The notes under the pieces are model-generated. The model worked only from the letters and a program-made list of their open reading frames with translations, did no database searches and was not told the DNA's origin. From positions 1 through 8,286 of the forward strand of contig CABSMB010000040.1 of the NCBI GenBank assembly GCA_902478705.1: 8,286 nt of DNA, given 5' to 3'. Below, piece by piece: positions 1-6,512 of the stretch; position 1 is the stretch's first letter; every line of letters begins with the position of its first letter. A program made the position numbers and the translations under genes. The DNA is from an uncultured Collinsella sp. GTDB taxonomy: Bacteria > Actinomycetota > Coriobacteriia > Coriobacteriales > Coriobacteriaceae.

Positions 1-4
1 GCCC

Positions 5-10
5 TATAAT
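5..10 (+). promoter_or_regulatory. -10 box of the permease promoter
   Basis: A perfect TATAAT hexamer lies 51 bases before the chosen permease start. Its -35 partner would fall left of the window, so only half of the promoter can be seen. Transcription would begin near base 16-18 and give a leader of about 45 nt. This suggests that the permease is transcribed from its own promoter rather than only by read-through from upstream genes. Confidence 0.55.
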
Positions 11-22
11 GTCCGACCGTTG

Positions 23-39
23 AGCGGCATGGGGCCGCT
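23..39 (+). promoter_or_regulatory. Small hairpin in the permease leader
   Basis: AGCGGC (23-28) and GCCGCT (34-39) can pair around the five-base loop ATGGG. The loop contains the in-frame ATG at 29, which would be poorly accessible. The ribosome binding site GGGAGG (51-56) is outside the hairpin and open. No purine-type riboswitch is visible, and the leader is too short for one. The hairpin may affect mRNA stability or may have no function. Confidence 0.35.
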
Positions 40-61
40 GCCTAGGGTATGGGAGGCGCAA

Positions 62-1375
62 ATGGCAGAGTCGGCAGCGGGGGATGCCCTGTTCGAGCGT
101 ACGGGAAAAGTATCGTTTGTGCAGGTATTGCCCCATGTGCTGCAGCATGTGCTGGCGGCGTTCGCGGGTATCGTCACGCCCGCCATCATTATCGCGTCGG
201 TCTGCGGCTTTACCCCTCAAGAGGAGGCCGCTGTCATCCAGGCGTCGCTCGTCCTCTCGGCGCTCGACATTTTCCTTCAACAGTTCCCCATAAAAGGTGT
301 CGTCGGTTCGGGCCTGCCCATCGTGATGGGCGCGAGCTTCACCTTCGTGCCGGCGCTCAAGGCGGTCGGTCTCGAGCTCGGCTTTGAGGCCGTGCTGGGC
401 GCCCAGGTAATCGGTGGCGCGCTCGTCGTGCTCTTCGGCCTGCTGTTTAGGCGCGTGAGCTTTCTGTTCCCGGCCCCGGTGCTTGGCACCGTCATCTTTG
501 TCATTGGCCTGTCGCTATGCCCAGTGGCAGTTGCCTCCATGGCGGGCGGGGAGGGCGCGGCCGATTTTGGCAGTGTCACCAACTGGGCCGTCGCACTTGT
601 GACGTTCGTCGTCACCTTTATGGCTGGCAACTACGGCAAGGGCGCGCTTAGGCTGGGCAGCATCCTGGCTGGTATCTGCGCGGGCTTTGTTTTGGCTGCG
701 GTGTTGGGCATGGTCGATTTCTCGGCCATCGCGACCGCCAGCTGGTTCGCCCCGCCGGCCCTGGGCGCCCATCGCCTGGTGTTCGACCCGGCCGCGTGCG
801 CCGTTGTGGGCGTTGTCGCAATTGTCAACGCAGTACAGGTCATGGGCGAGTTTGCCGCTGTCTCGTCCGCCGCGCTCGATACCCCTGCGACCGATAGCCA
901 GATCTCGGGCGGTCTGATCGCCAACGGCCTGGTCGGTATGCTGTCGGGCTTTTTGGGCGGCGTCCCCACGGCAACCTTTGGCCAGAATGTGGGCATTATC
1001 GCCGAGAACAAGGTCGTCAACCGCATGATCTTTACGCTTGCCGCCGCCATCTTGCTCGTCGCGGGCCTGCTGCCCAAGTGCGCGGCGGTGCTCACGTCCA
1101 TTCCGCAGCCGGTAATCGGCGGCGCCACGATCGGCGTATTCGCGACCATCGGCATGAACGGTGTGGTCATGTTTGCCCGCCACGGCCTGTCTCAGCGCGA
1201 TACCACGCTCATGGGTCTCTCTATCGCCTTTGGCACGGGCATTGAGCGCACGGCCGGCGCGCTTGCCGGCGCTGGATTCCCCGCATGGGTCGGCACCGTC
1301 TTTGGCGGATCCTCAATTGCCGTCGCCGCGCTTGTTGCTGTGATCCTCAACCTGGTCCTCCCACGCCAAAAATAA
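62..1375 (+). CDS. NCS2-family nucleobase permease (uracil/xanthine type)
   Basis: This is an inner-membrane carrier that should import a nucleobase (uracil, xanthine or a relative) together with a cation. The 437-residue length and the near-continuous hydrophobic segments fit the 14-helix NCS2/NAT fold. Q28-H29 sits in the first helix within a family-like context (LQHVLAAFAG). GSGLPIVMGASFTF follows in an early helix. The NAT signature starts at Q308-N309-V310-G311. Two signature positions differ from the usual pattern: Gln259 stands where the helix-8 motif normally has Glu (E-x-x-G), and Asn316 stands where the NAT motif normally has Thr. Substrate therefore cannot be assigned. The ATG at 62 is chosen because GGGAGG lies five bases upstream; an upstream TTG (20) and ATG (29) in the same frame have no such site. 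The gene precedes rplE, where rplX is expected. Family assignment is firm; substrate is open. Confidence 0.9.
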   Translation: MAESAAGDALFERTGKVSFVQVLPHVLQHVLAAFAGIVTPAIIIASVCGFTPQEEAAVIQASLVLSALDIFLQQFPIKGVVGSGLPIVMGASFTFVPALKAVGLELGFEAVLGAQVIGGALVVLFGLLFRRVSFLFPAPVLGTVIFVIGLSLCPVAVASMAGGEGAADFGSVTNWAVALVTFVVTFMAGNYGKGALRLGSILAGICAGFVLAAVLGMVDFSAIATASWFAPPALGAHRLVFDPAACAVVGVVAIVNAVQVMGEFAAVSSAALDTPATDSQISGGLIANGLVGMLSGFLGGVPTATFGQNVGIIAENKVVNRMIFTLAAAILLVAGLLPKCAAVLTSIPQPVIGGATIGVFATIGMNGVVMFARHGLSQRDTTLMGLSIAFGTGIERTAGALAGAGFPAWVGTVFGGSSIAVAALVAVILNLVLPRQK

Positions 1376-1388
1376 CGCCCCATATATG

Positions 1389-1462
1389 AGTTGCGGTGGA
1401 ATAGGGACTGTTTAAGCCTGTTAAGCCGCCAAACAGTCCCTATTTCACTGCAACTGCTTTTT
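1389..1462 (+). terminator. Long hairpin plus T-tract after the permease
   Basis: Arms 1389-1413 and 1431-1455 pair over 25 bp. The inner 14 bp (AATAGGGACTGTTT and its complement) are perfect, and the only irregular pairs are two G-U wobbles in the outer part. The 17-base loop holds two copies of TTAAGCC. Two bases after the stem come five T residues (1458-1462), so the element can act as a Rho-independent terminator for the permease in the plus direction only. The stem is much longer than an ordinary terminator and resembles a dispersed palindromic repeat; that second reading is an inference. Confidence 0.65.
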
Positions 1463-1480
1463 GGGACCCATTTGTGCGGG

Positions 1481-1496
1481 GGAGTTGTGGAGTTGT
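1481..1496 (+). repeat. Two tandem copies of GGAGTTGT
   Basis: GGAGTTGT occurs at 1481-1488 and again at 1489-1496 with no gap. The pair lies 20 bases before the -35 box of the rplE promoter, in otherwise featureless sequence. It could be a chance duplication or an upstream binding site. Nothing else supports a function. Confidence 0.4.
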
Positions 1497-1516
1497 GCAG
1501 GCAGACGAGGTTTTTC

Positions 1517-1545
1517 TGGAAATACGCACCCAATGCGCGTATAGT
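1517..1545 (+). promoter_or_regulatory. Probable promoter of the rplE operon
   Basis: TGGAAA (1517-1522, four of six matches to TTGACA) and TATAGT (1540-1545, five of six matches to TATAAT) are separated by exactly 17 bases. The start point would be near 1552, leaving a leader of about 130 nt before rplE. An inverted repeat ATACGC-N9-GCGTAT (1522-1542) spans the spacer and the start of the -10 box. The preceding hairpin would separate this promoter from permease transcription. Confidence 0.6.
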
Positions 1546-1561
1546 ACCGATTGTTTTGTCG

Positions 1562-1657
1562 GCTCCTGCTGCGTCGAGTCCAAACCGCAAAATGCCATGA
1601 GCGGCGCGGATGCAGCCAGGAGGCACGAGGACAACCCACCGTGGCCACGCCCCGTGC
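1562..1657 (+). promoter_or_regulatory. Foldable leader of rplE, possible regulatory RNA
   Basis: Bases 1562-1572 can pair with 1612-1624 in 11 pairs with two single-base bulges. This pairing would hide an AGGAGG at 1618-1623. A second hairpin joins GCACG (1623-1627) to CGTGC (1653-1657), with two further GC pairs inside after one mismatch. The two stems share bases 1623-1624, so they partly exclude each other. The true rplE ribosome binding site (AAGGAG, 1671-1676) lies after both. In E. coli, S8 represses the spc operon by binding near the rplE start. Whether this leader has that role is unknown, and the folds were drawn by eye. Confidence 0.35.
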
Positions 1658-1682
1658 TTAAAACCCCAAGAAGGAGTGAACA

Positions 1683-2240
1683 ATGGCAGAAGAGAAGTAT
1701 GTGCCGCGTCTGAAGACCAAGTACAACAACGAGGTCAAGCAGCAGCTTCAGGACAAGTTCCAGTACGAGAACGTCATGATGATCCCCAAGTTTGAGAAGA
1801 TCGTCGTGAACATGGGTGTCGGCGAGGCCGCTACCGATTCCAAGGCCATCGACGGTGCCGTGCGCGACCTGCGCGCTATCACCGGCCAGCAGCCGATGAT
1901 CACCCGTGCCCGCAAGTCCATCGCTACCTTCCGCCTGCGCGCTGGTATGCCGATCGGCTGCAAGGTTACCCTGCGTGGCGACCGTATGTGGGAGTTCTTC
2001 GATCGTCTGACCTCCGTCGCGATCCCCCGTATCCGCGACTTCCGCGGCATCTCCGCCAAGAGCTTCGACGGCCGTGGTAACTTCTCCATGGGCGTCACCG
2101 AGCAGCTCATCTTCCCCGAGATCGACTTCGATTCCGTCGATCACCAGCGTGGTATGGACATCACTTTCGTGACCACCGCCAACACCGATGAGGAGGCCAA
2201 GGCCCTTCTGGACGCCTTCGGTTTCCCGTTCAAGAAATAG
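1683..2240 (+). CDS. rplE: 50S ribosomal protein L5
   Basis: L5 sits in the central protuberance of the large subunit, binds 5S rRNA and contacts the small subunit and tRNA. The 185-residue product matches the family length. Signature segments are visible: [14 protein letters not shown] (36-49), [14 protein letters not shown] (86-99) and the conserved block around [20 protein letters not shown] (128-147). The ATG follows AAGGAG at a spacing of six bases. It is the first gene of the visible operon and has its own likely promoter upstream. The expected upstream neighbours rplN and rplX are not in the 1.68 kb before it. No truncation or missing signature is seen. Confidence 0.98.
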   Translation: MAEEKYVPRLKTKYNNEVKQQLQDKFQYENVMMIPKFEKIVVNMGVGEAATDSKAIDGAVRDLRAITGQQPMITRARKSIATFRLRAGMPIGCKVTLRGDRMWEFFDRLTSVAIPRIRDFRGISAKSFDGRGNFSMGVTEQLIFPEIDFDSVDHQRGMDITFVTTANTDEEAKALLDAFGFPFKK

Positions 2241-2255
2241 GTTCACCTGCCCTAT

Positions 2256-2285
2256 AAGCGCCGTTCCCACAAGGGGGCGGCGCTT
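2256..2285 (+). promoter_or_regulatory. Hairpin between rplE and rpsN
   Basis: Bases 2256-2268 and 2273-2285 form a 13-bp stem with two U-G wobbles and a four-base loop, ACAA. The outer eight pairs, AAGCGCCG with CGGCGCTT, are perfect. No T-tract follows, so it is not a standard terminator. Likely roles are mRNA stabilisation, a processing site or a protein-binding site. It lies 21 bases before the GAGGAGG of the next gene. Confidence 0.55.
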
Positions 2286-2319
2286 GGGGCGAACAATACT
2301 CTATGTGAGGAGGATATAA

Positions 2320-2505
2320 GTGGCTAAGACATCGATGATCGTCAAGTGCAATCGCAAGCAGAAGTTCTCTACTCGTGAGTACACGCGCTGCCAGCGCTGC
2401 GGCCGTCCGCACTCTGTGTACCGCAAGTTCGGCCTGTGCCGTGTCTGCTTCCGCGAGCTTGCACTCAAGGGCGAGCTTCCCGGCGTTAAGAAGGCCAGCT
2501 GGTAA
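2320..2505 (+). CDS. rpsN: 30S ribosomal protein S14, type Z (zinc-binding)
   Basis: S14 is part of the small-subunit head and is needed for late 30S assembly. The short 61-residue form with Cys24-x2-Cys27 and Cys40-x2-Cys43 is the zinc-ribbon (C+) version; the zinc-free form is about 90-100 residues long. The start is GTG with GAGGAGG six bases upstream, and the protein begins [10 protein letters not shown] as is typical of type Z. It sits between rplE and rpsH, as in standard spc operons. All four zinc ligands are present, so the protein should depend on zinc. Confidence 0.98.
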   Translation: MAKTSMIVKCNRKQKFSTREYTRCQRCGRPHSVYRKFGLCRVCFRELALKGELPGVKKASW

Positions 2506-2560
2506 GTCACTACCAGCGTTTCAAGCATCCGTTTGGAACAGGGAAAACGCGCTAGTTAGG

Positions 2561-2583
2561 CTTTGCCGTTAAGGGCGGCGAAG
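2561..2583 (+). promoter_or_regulatory. Hairpin between rpsN and rpsH
   Basis: CTTTGCCG (2561-2568) pairs with CGGCGAAG (2576-2583) over eight bp including one U-G wobble, with a seven-base loop. No T-tract follows. The 119-base gap that holds it is the longest inside the operon; the rest of the gap carries only a near-palindrome around CACGTG (2590-2601) and the rpsH ribosome binding site. The role is unknown. Confidence 0.45.
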
Positions 2584-2624
2584 AACCAAGAGCACGTGTT
2601 CATCAAGAACGAAGGAGAATCTGT

Positions 2625-3023
2625 ATGAACCTTACAGACCCGATTGCAGATATGCTTACGCGCATCCGTAACGCTAACTCTGTGAACAAGGCCACGGTCT
2701 CCATGCCGAGCAGCAAGAAGCTCGTCGAGATCGCTCGTGTTCTGCACGAGGAGGGCTACATCGAGGGCTACGATGTCGAGGACACCGTTCCCCAGAAGAC
2801 TCTGCACATCACGCTTAAGTATGGTCCCAAGAAGGCTAAGGTCATCAACGGCATCCGCCGCATTTCCAAGCCGGGCCTGCGTAAGTACACCGGCGTTGCC
2901 GACATGCCCCGCGTCCGCGGTGGCCTTGGTACCGCCATTATTTCCACCAGCCATGGCGTCATGACCGACCGCGATGCTCGCAAGCACAACGTCGGCGGCG
3001 AGATCATCGCTTACGTCTGGTAA
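2625..3023 (+). CDS. rpsH: 30S ribosomal protein S8
   Basis: S8 binds the central domain of 16S rRNA early in 30S assembly, and in E. coli it represses the spc operon by binding its mRNA. The 132-residue product has the family N-terminus [17 protein letters not shown] and the C-terminal rRNA-binding block [12 protein letters not shown]...GGEIIAYVW (109-132), which is very close to the consensus. The ATG follows GAAGGAG by seven bases. The gene is complete and in its usual place before rplF. If autoregulation exists here, the structured spacers and the rplE leader are the places to look. Confidence 0.98.
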   Translation: MNLTDPIADMLTRIRNANSVNKATVSMPSSKKLVEIARVLHEEGYIEGYDVEDTVPQKTLHITLKYGPKKAKVINGIRRISKPGLRKYTGVADMPRVRGGLGTAIISTSHGVMTDRDARKHNVGGEIIAYVW

Positions 3024-3056
3024 TTCGCTCGGTAGGTAGAAGGAAAGGAGATCACC

Positions 3057-3593
3057 GTGTCTCGTATCGGTAATAAGCCTGTCCAGATTCCCGCCGGAGT
3101 CGAAGTGGCAGTCAACGGCAACAACGTTGTCGTCAAGGGCCCCAAGGGCCAGCTCGAGCTCGATGTCTATGAGAAGCTCGCTATCAACGTCGAGGACAAC
3201 GTCCTCACCGTTTCCCGTCCCGACGACGAGCGTGAGACCCGTGCCCGCCACGGCCTCACCCGCGCCCTCATCCACAACATGGTTGTTGGCGTTTCCGAGG
3301 GCTTCGAGAAGAAGCTCGAGCTCGCCGGCGTCGGTTACCGCGTGCAGCAGAAGGGCAAGAACCTCGAGTTCTCCCTGGGCTTCTCGCACCCCGTGATCGT
3401 CGAGGCTCCCGAGGGCATCACCTTCGAGGTTCCCGACAACACCCACGTGAACGTCAAGGGTATCAACAAGCAGCAGGTCGGTCAGATCGCCGCTGAGATC
3501 CGCGGCCATCGTCCTCCCGAGCCTTACAAGGGCAAGGGTATCCACTACGTTGGCGAGCACATCCGCCGCAAGCTGGGTAAGGCCGCCAAGTAG
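3057..3593 (+). CDS. rplF: 50S ribosomal protein L6
   Basis: L6 binds 23S rRNA near the factor-binding region of the large subunit. At 178 residues the length is standard, with two related domains. The N-terminus [12 protein letters not shown] and the segment [12 protein letters not shown] (25-36) mark the first. The second ends in the strongly conserved [20 protein letters not shown] (140-159) followed by KGIHYVGE. The start is GTG, with AAAGGAG six bases upstream. It follows rpsH after 33 bases with no hairpin in that gap. Confidence 0.98.
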   Translation: MSRIGNKPVQIPAGVEVAVNGNNVVVKGPKGQLELDVYEKLAINVEDNVLTVSRPDDERETRARHGLTRALIHNMVVGVSEGFEKKLELAGVGYRVQQKGKNLEFSLGFSHPVIVEAPEGITFEVPDNTHVNVKGINKQQVGQIAAEIRGHRPPEPYKGKGIHYVGEHIRRKLGKAAK

Positions 3594-3618
3594 TCGTAAC
3601 CGACTCACTCGCATAAGA

Positions 3619-3640
3619 CCAGCACCCCGTCAGGTGCTGG
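3619..3640 (+). promoter_or_regulatory. Hairpin between rplF and rplR
   Basis: CCAGCACC (3619-3626) and GGTGCTGG (3633-3640) form a perfect eight-bp stem with the six-base loop CCGTCA. Five T residues (3652-3656) come 11 bases after the stem, directly before the rplR ribosome binding site AGGAG. The distance is too great for a classical Rho-independent terminator, but partial attenuation or an RNA stability role is possible. Confidence 0.5.
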
Positions 3641-3668
3641 CAAGATCAACCTTTTTAGGAGTTTACGT

Positions 3669-4037
3669 ATGAACAAGCATAAGGCGAAGCTGGAAGGCCT
3701 CAAGCGTCGTCAGCGTCGTGTTCGCGGCAAGGTCTCGGGTACCGCCGAGCGTCCGCGTCTTCGCGTGACCCGTACTAACGCCAACATCTATGCCCAGATC
3801 ATCGACGACAGCAAGGGCTCCAGCCTAACGCTCGTCTCCGCCTCGACCCTCGAGGCCGAGTTCAAGGGCACCCACACCTCGAACAAGGAGGCTGCGGAGA
3901 AGGTCGGTCAGCTCGTTGGCAAGCGCGCCATCGAGGCCGGCATCACCAAGGTCGCCTTCGATCGCGGTGGCCGTATCTACCATGGCCGCGTCAAGGCCCT
4001 CGCCGACGGTGCTCGTGCCGCCGGTCTCGAGTTCTAG
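3669..4037 (+). CDS. rplR: 50S ribosomal protein L18
   Basis: L18 binds 5S rRNA together with L5 and helps dock it in the central protuberance. The 122-residue protein has a basic N-terminal tail ([20 protein letters not shown]), the [20 protein letters not shown] segment (28-47), FDRGG (97-101) and the hallmark C-terminus [19 protein letters not shown] (104-122). AGGAG lies seven bases before the ATG. Its stop codon TAG overlaps the first two bases of the AGGAGG that serves rpsE, which ties translation of the two genes together. Confidence 0.98.
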   Translation: MNKHKAKLEGLKRRQRRVRGKVSGTAERPRLRVTRTNANIYAQIIDDSKGSSLTLVSASTLEAEFKGTHTSNKEAAEKVGQLVGKRAIEAGITKVAFDRGGRIYHGRVKALADGARAAGLEF

Positions 4038-4051
4038 GAGGTATGTAGCAC

Positions 4052-4576
4052 ATGGCTCGTAATCAGAAGCAGCAGCGCGAGGCCTCCGAGTTCGAGGAGC
4101 GCGTCGTTTACATCAACCGCGTGTCGAAGACCGTCAAGGGTGGTCGTCGCATGAGCCTCGTCGCTCTCGTCGTCGTTGGCGACGGTAAGGGCAACGTCGG
4201 CGTTGGCATGGGCAAGTCCGCTGAGGTGCCCCTGGCCATCTCCAAGGCGTCTCTCGATGCCAAGAAGAACATGTTCCACGTGCCGGTGACCGAAGAGGGC
4301 ACCATCCCGCACGAGGTTCTCGGTCACTTTGGTGCCGGCCGCATCATCATCAAGCCCGCTGTCGAGGGTACCGGCGTTATCGCCGGCGGCGCTGTGCGCC
4401 CCCTCTTCGAGCTTGCTGGCATCAAGAACGTCCTGTCCAAGTCCCTCGGTACCGACAACGGCCTTAACATCATCAAGGCTGCCGTCGAGGGCCTCAAGGA
4501 GCTCTCCAGCCCTGAAGACGTCGCGGCTCGCCGTGGCCTGACGGTCTCCGAGATGTTCGTCGGTAAGGAGAACTAA
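4052..4576 (+). CDS. rpsE: 30S ribosomal protein S5
   Basis: S5 works in decoding accuracy and mRNA unwinding near the entry channel, and its KGGRR loop lies by the spectinomycin site. In this 174-residue protein the double-stranded RNA-binding domain shows [12 protein letters not shown] (22-33) and [16 protein letters not shown] (40-55). The C-terminal domain shows IPHEV (85-89) and GTGVIAGG (106-113). The ATG follows AGGAGG (4036-4041) at a rather wide spacing of ten bases. An out-of-frame ATG directly followed by TAG (4043-4048) sits within that spacing. No resistance-type change is apparent in the KGGRR loop. Confidence 0.98.
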   Translation: MARNQKQQREASEFEERVVYINRVSKTVKGGRRMSLVALVVVGDGKGNVGVGMGKSAEVPLAISKASLDAKKNMFHVPVTEEGTIPHEVLGHFGAGRIIIKPAVEGTGVIAGGAVRPLFELAGIKNVLSKSLGTDNGLNIIKAAVEGLKELSSPEDVAARRGLTVSEMFVGKEN

Positions 4577-4578
4577 GC

Positions 4579-4761
4579 ATGGCTGACACCATCAAGATCA
4601 AGCAGGTCCGCAGCACCAATGGTTGCAAGCAGGACCAGGTCCGTACTGTCCGTGCCCTCGGTCTCCACAGGATCCGCGAGGTTCGCGAGATTGCTGACAA
4701 CGAGTCCGTCCGCGGCATGATCTTCAAGGTCAAGCACCTTGTCGAGATTGTAGAGGAGTAG
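4579..4761 (+). CDS. rpmD: 50S ribosomal protein L30
   Basis: L30 is a small large-subunit protein that binds 23S rRNA. The 60-residue product fits the bacterial family, with IKIKQVRSTNGCKQDQ at the start and the conserved turn RTVRALGLHRIREVRE (22-37). It starts two bases after the rpsE stop, and its ribosome binding site AAGGAG (4565-4570) lies inside the last codons of rpsE, so the two are probably translated in a coupled way. Not all bacteria have L30, but the gene position is standard. Confidence 0.97.
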   Translation: MADTIKIKQVRSTNGCKQDQVRTVRALGLHRIREVREIADNESVRGMIFKVKHLVEIVEE

Positions 4762-4764
4762 CAA

Positions 4765-5214
4765 ATGCAGCTTCACGATCTTACTCCCGCGCCCGGTTCC
4801 ACCAAGAACCGCAAGCGCGTCGGCCGTGGCAATTCTTCGGGTCACGGCACCACTTCTGGCCGCGGCCAGAAGGGCCAGGGTTCCCGCTCTGGTGGCACCA
4901 AGGGTGCCGGCTTCGAGGGTGGCCAGACTCCGCTGGCTATGCGCCTGCCCAAGCTTCCGGGCTTCCGCAACCCCCGTCGTATCGAGTACACCGCCGTCAA
5001 CGTTGAGCGTCTCGAGCGTAAGTTCGAGGACGGCGCTGTGATCGACGGTGCCGCTCTTAAGGCCGCTCGCATCACCAAGAGCGAGTTCGAGCCCGTCAAG
5101 GTGCTCGGCAATGGTGAGCTCACCAAGAAGTTCACGGTCAAGGTCGACAAGGTCAGCGCTTCTGCGCAGGCCAAGATCGAGGCCGCCGGCGGAAAGGTCG
5201 AGCTGCCGTGCTAA
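4765..5214 (+). CDS. rplO: 50S ribosomal protein L15
   Basis: L15 is a late-assembling large-subunit protein with a long glycine- and arginine-rich N-terminal extension that threads into 23S rRNA. The 149-residue product shows that extension clearly: [20 protein letters not shown] (17-36), then [20 protein letters not shown] (43-62) and the KLPGFRNP segment. GAGGAG lies six bases before the ATG, inside the end of rpmD. The last seven bases overlap the secY start. Confidence 0.98.
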   Translation: MQLHDLTPAPGSTKNRKRVGRGNSSGHGTTSGRGQKGQGSRSGGTKGAGFEGGQTPLAMRLPKLPGFRNPRRIEYTAVNVERLERKFEDGAVIDGAALKAARITKSEFEPVKVLGNGELTKKFTVKVDKVSASAQAKIEAAGGKVELPC

Positions 5215-6494
5215 ATGGTCTTAAGAATGCTTTCCGCATCAAAGAACTGCGCGAAAAGATTCTTTTTACCATAGCTATGCTCGTCGTGTACCGTATTGGT
5301 GCGCACGTTCCTGTGCCCGGCATTCCCTTCCAGGGGATGCTGGGCCTTTTCTCGACCGGGAGCAACTCGGTCGCCGCAGGTGCTATGGCCCTCCTGAATC
5401 TTTTCTCTGGTGGCGCGTTGAGCTATGTCTCGGTGTTCTCTTTGGGCATCATGCCGTACATCACGAGCTCGATTATCCTCCAGATGCTCCAGGCCGTCGT
5501 GCCTTCCCTGCATGAGCTTGCCCGCGAGGGCGAGGTCGGTCAGACCAAGATTACGCAGTATTCGCGTTACCTCACCTTGGCTCTGGCAATCCTTAACTCC
5601 GTGGGTTACCTCTTCCTCTTTAAGAGCTTCGGCATTAGCTTCAACGGTGCCGGCGCTCCCGAGATCATCTTTGACCTCATGATCGTCGGTACGCTCACCG
5701 CGGGCGCCATGCTGATCATGTGGATTGGTGAGCTCATCACCCAGCGCGGTATCGGCAATGGCATGTCGCTGATCATCTTCGCGAACATCATGGCCGGTCT
5801 TCCGCAGGCGATCTTCTCCAGCACCGAGGGTAACGCCGGTGGCATCATCACCATGGTGATCATCTGCGCCATCATCTTGCTGGTCATCCCGCTGATCGTT
5901 TTCCTTGAGCGCGGCCAGCGCCGCATCCCGGTCTCCTACGCCAAGCGCGTCGTGGGCCGTCGCATGATGGGTGGCCAGACCACCTACCTGCCCATCAAGG
6001 TCAACACCGCGGGCGTCGTGCCGATTATCTTCGCTTCGGCGCTGCTGTACTTCCCGGCCCAGATTGCTGTGTTCTTCCCCGGCATCGGCTGGATTCAGGC
6101 AGTTGCCTCCGCGCTCTCGACCGGTTGGCTCAACTGGGTGCTTAACGTTGTCCTCATCGTGTTCTTCGCGTACTTCTACACCTCCATGGTGTTCAACCCC
6201 GATGACACGGCCGACAACCTTAAGAAGCAGGGCGGCTTTATTCCGGGCGTCCGTCCGGGCAGGGCTACCGCGGCCTACATCAAGAACGCGCTCAACAAGA
6301 TCACGCTTCCTAGCGCTGTCTTCTTGGCGCTCATCGCCATCGTGCCTTCGATCATTTTCTCCTTCACGGGTAACCAGCTGATTCAGGCATTTGGCGGCAC
6401 GTCCATCCTCATCATGGTCGGCGTCGTGCTCGACACGGTCGACAAGCTCGAAGGCCAGATCAAGATGTATGATTACGATGGATTCTTTAAATAG
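5208..6494 (+). CDS. secY: Protein translocase subunit SecY
   Basis: SecY is the ten-helix core of the Sec channel that moves unfolded proteins across or into the cytoplasmic membrane, with SecE, SecG and the motor SecA. The 428-residue product carries the signatures [13 protein letters not shown] (80-92), [12 protein letters not shown] (174-185), the cytosolic loop [14 protein letters not shown] (234-247), [12 protein letters not shown] (255-266) and GGTSILI (396-402). Arg349 in GVRPG corresponds to the E. coli Arg357 needed for SecA-driven transport. The start is GTG inside the end of rplO (7-base overlap) with only a weak AAAGG nine to ten bases upstream, so translation is probably coupled to rplO. 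The ATG at 5215 is in another frame. The N-terminus [15 protein letters not shown] agrees with homologues. Confidence 0.98.
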   Translation: MLNGLKNAFRIKELREKILFTIAMLVVYRIGAHVPVPGIPFQGMLGLFSTGSNSVAAGAMALLNLFSGGALSYVSVFSLGIMPYITSSIILQMLQAVVPSLHELAREGEVGQTKITQYSRYLTLALAILNSVGYLFLFKSFGISFNGAGAPEIIFDLMIVGTLTAGAMLIMWIGELITQRGIGNGMSLIIFANIMAGLPQAIFSSTEGNAGGIITMVIICAIILLVIPLIVFLERGQRRIPVSYAKRVVGRRMMGGQTTYLPIKVNTAGVVPIIFASALLYFPAQIAVFFPGIGWIQAVASALSTGWLNWVLNVVLIVFFAYFYTSMVFNPDDTADNLKKQGGFIPGVRPGRATAAYIKNALNKITLPSAVFLALIAIVPSIIFSFTGNQLIQAFGGTSILIMVGVVLDTVDKLEGQIKMYDYDGFFK

Positions 6495-6512
6495 GCTAGA
6501 GGAGGATTGCTC

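Noticed and set aside
20..61. Longer N-terminus for the permease from TTG 20 or ATG 29
   Set aside because: Neither has a ribosome binding site, TTG 20 would be almost at the transcription start, and ATG 29 lies in a hairpin loop. ATG 62 has GGGAGG at a five-base spacing.
1641..1661. Six-codon frame GTG...TAA in the rplE leader after AGGAGG
   Set aside because: The AGGAGG is 17 bases away from the GTG, too far for initiation; such short frames are expected by chance.
1597..1713. Small plus-strand frame of 38 codons in the rplE leader (ATG 1597)
   Set aside because: It has no good ribosome binding site, runs into rplE in another frame, and shows no recognisable leader-peptide or L24-like features.
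2253..2258. TATAAG as an internal -10 box between rplE and rpsN
   Set aside because: No -35-like hexamer is found 16-18 bases upstream, and the hexamer runs into the base of the hairpin stem.
1440..2270. Minus-strand open frame (276 codons) opposite rplE and its leader
   Set aside because: Same shadow effect opposite rplE; it also runs through the rplE promoter and half of the terminator hairpin, which a real gene would be unlikely to do.
2533..2561. TTGGAA followed by TAGTTA or TTAGGC as a promoter before rpsH
   Set aside because: The better -10 candidate sits at a 14-base spacing and the one at 17 bases matches poorly, so it is not convincing.
2556..3614. Minus-strand open frame (352 codons) opposite rpsH and rplF
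   Set aside because: It lies exactly opposite two conserved ribosomal protein genes, and its composition (L, D, V, G, A repeats) is what complementary codons of those genes give.
5215..5217. ATG right after the rplO stop as the secY start
   Set aside because: It is in a different frame from the conserved SecY protein; GTG 5208 gives the expected N-terminus.
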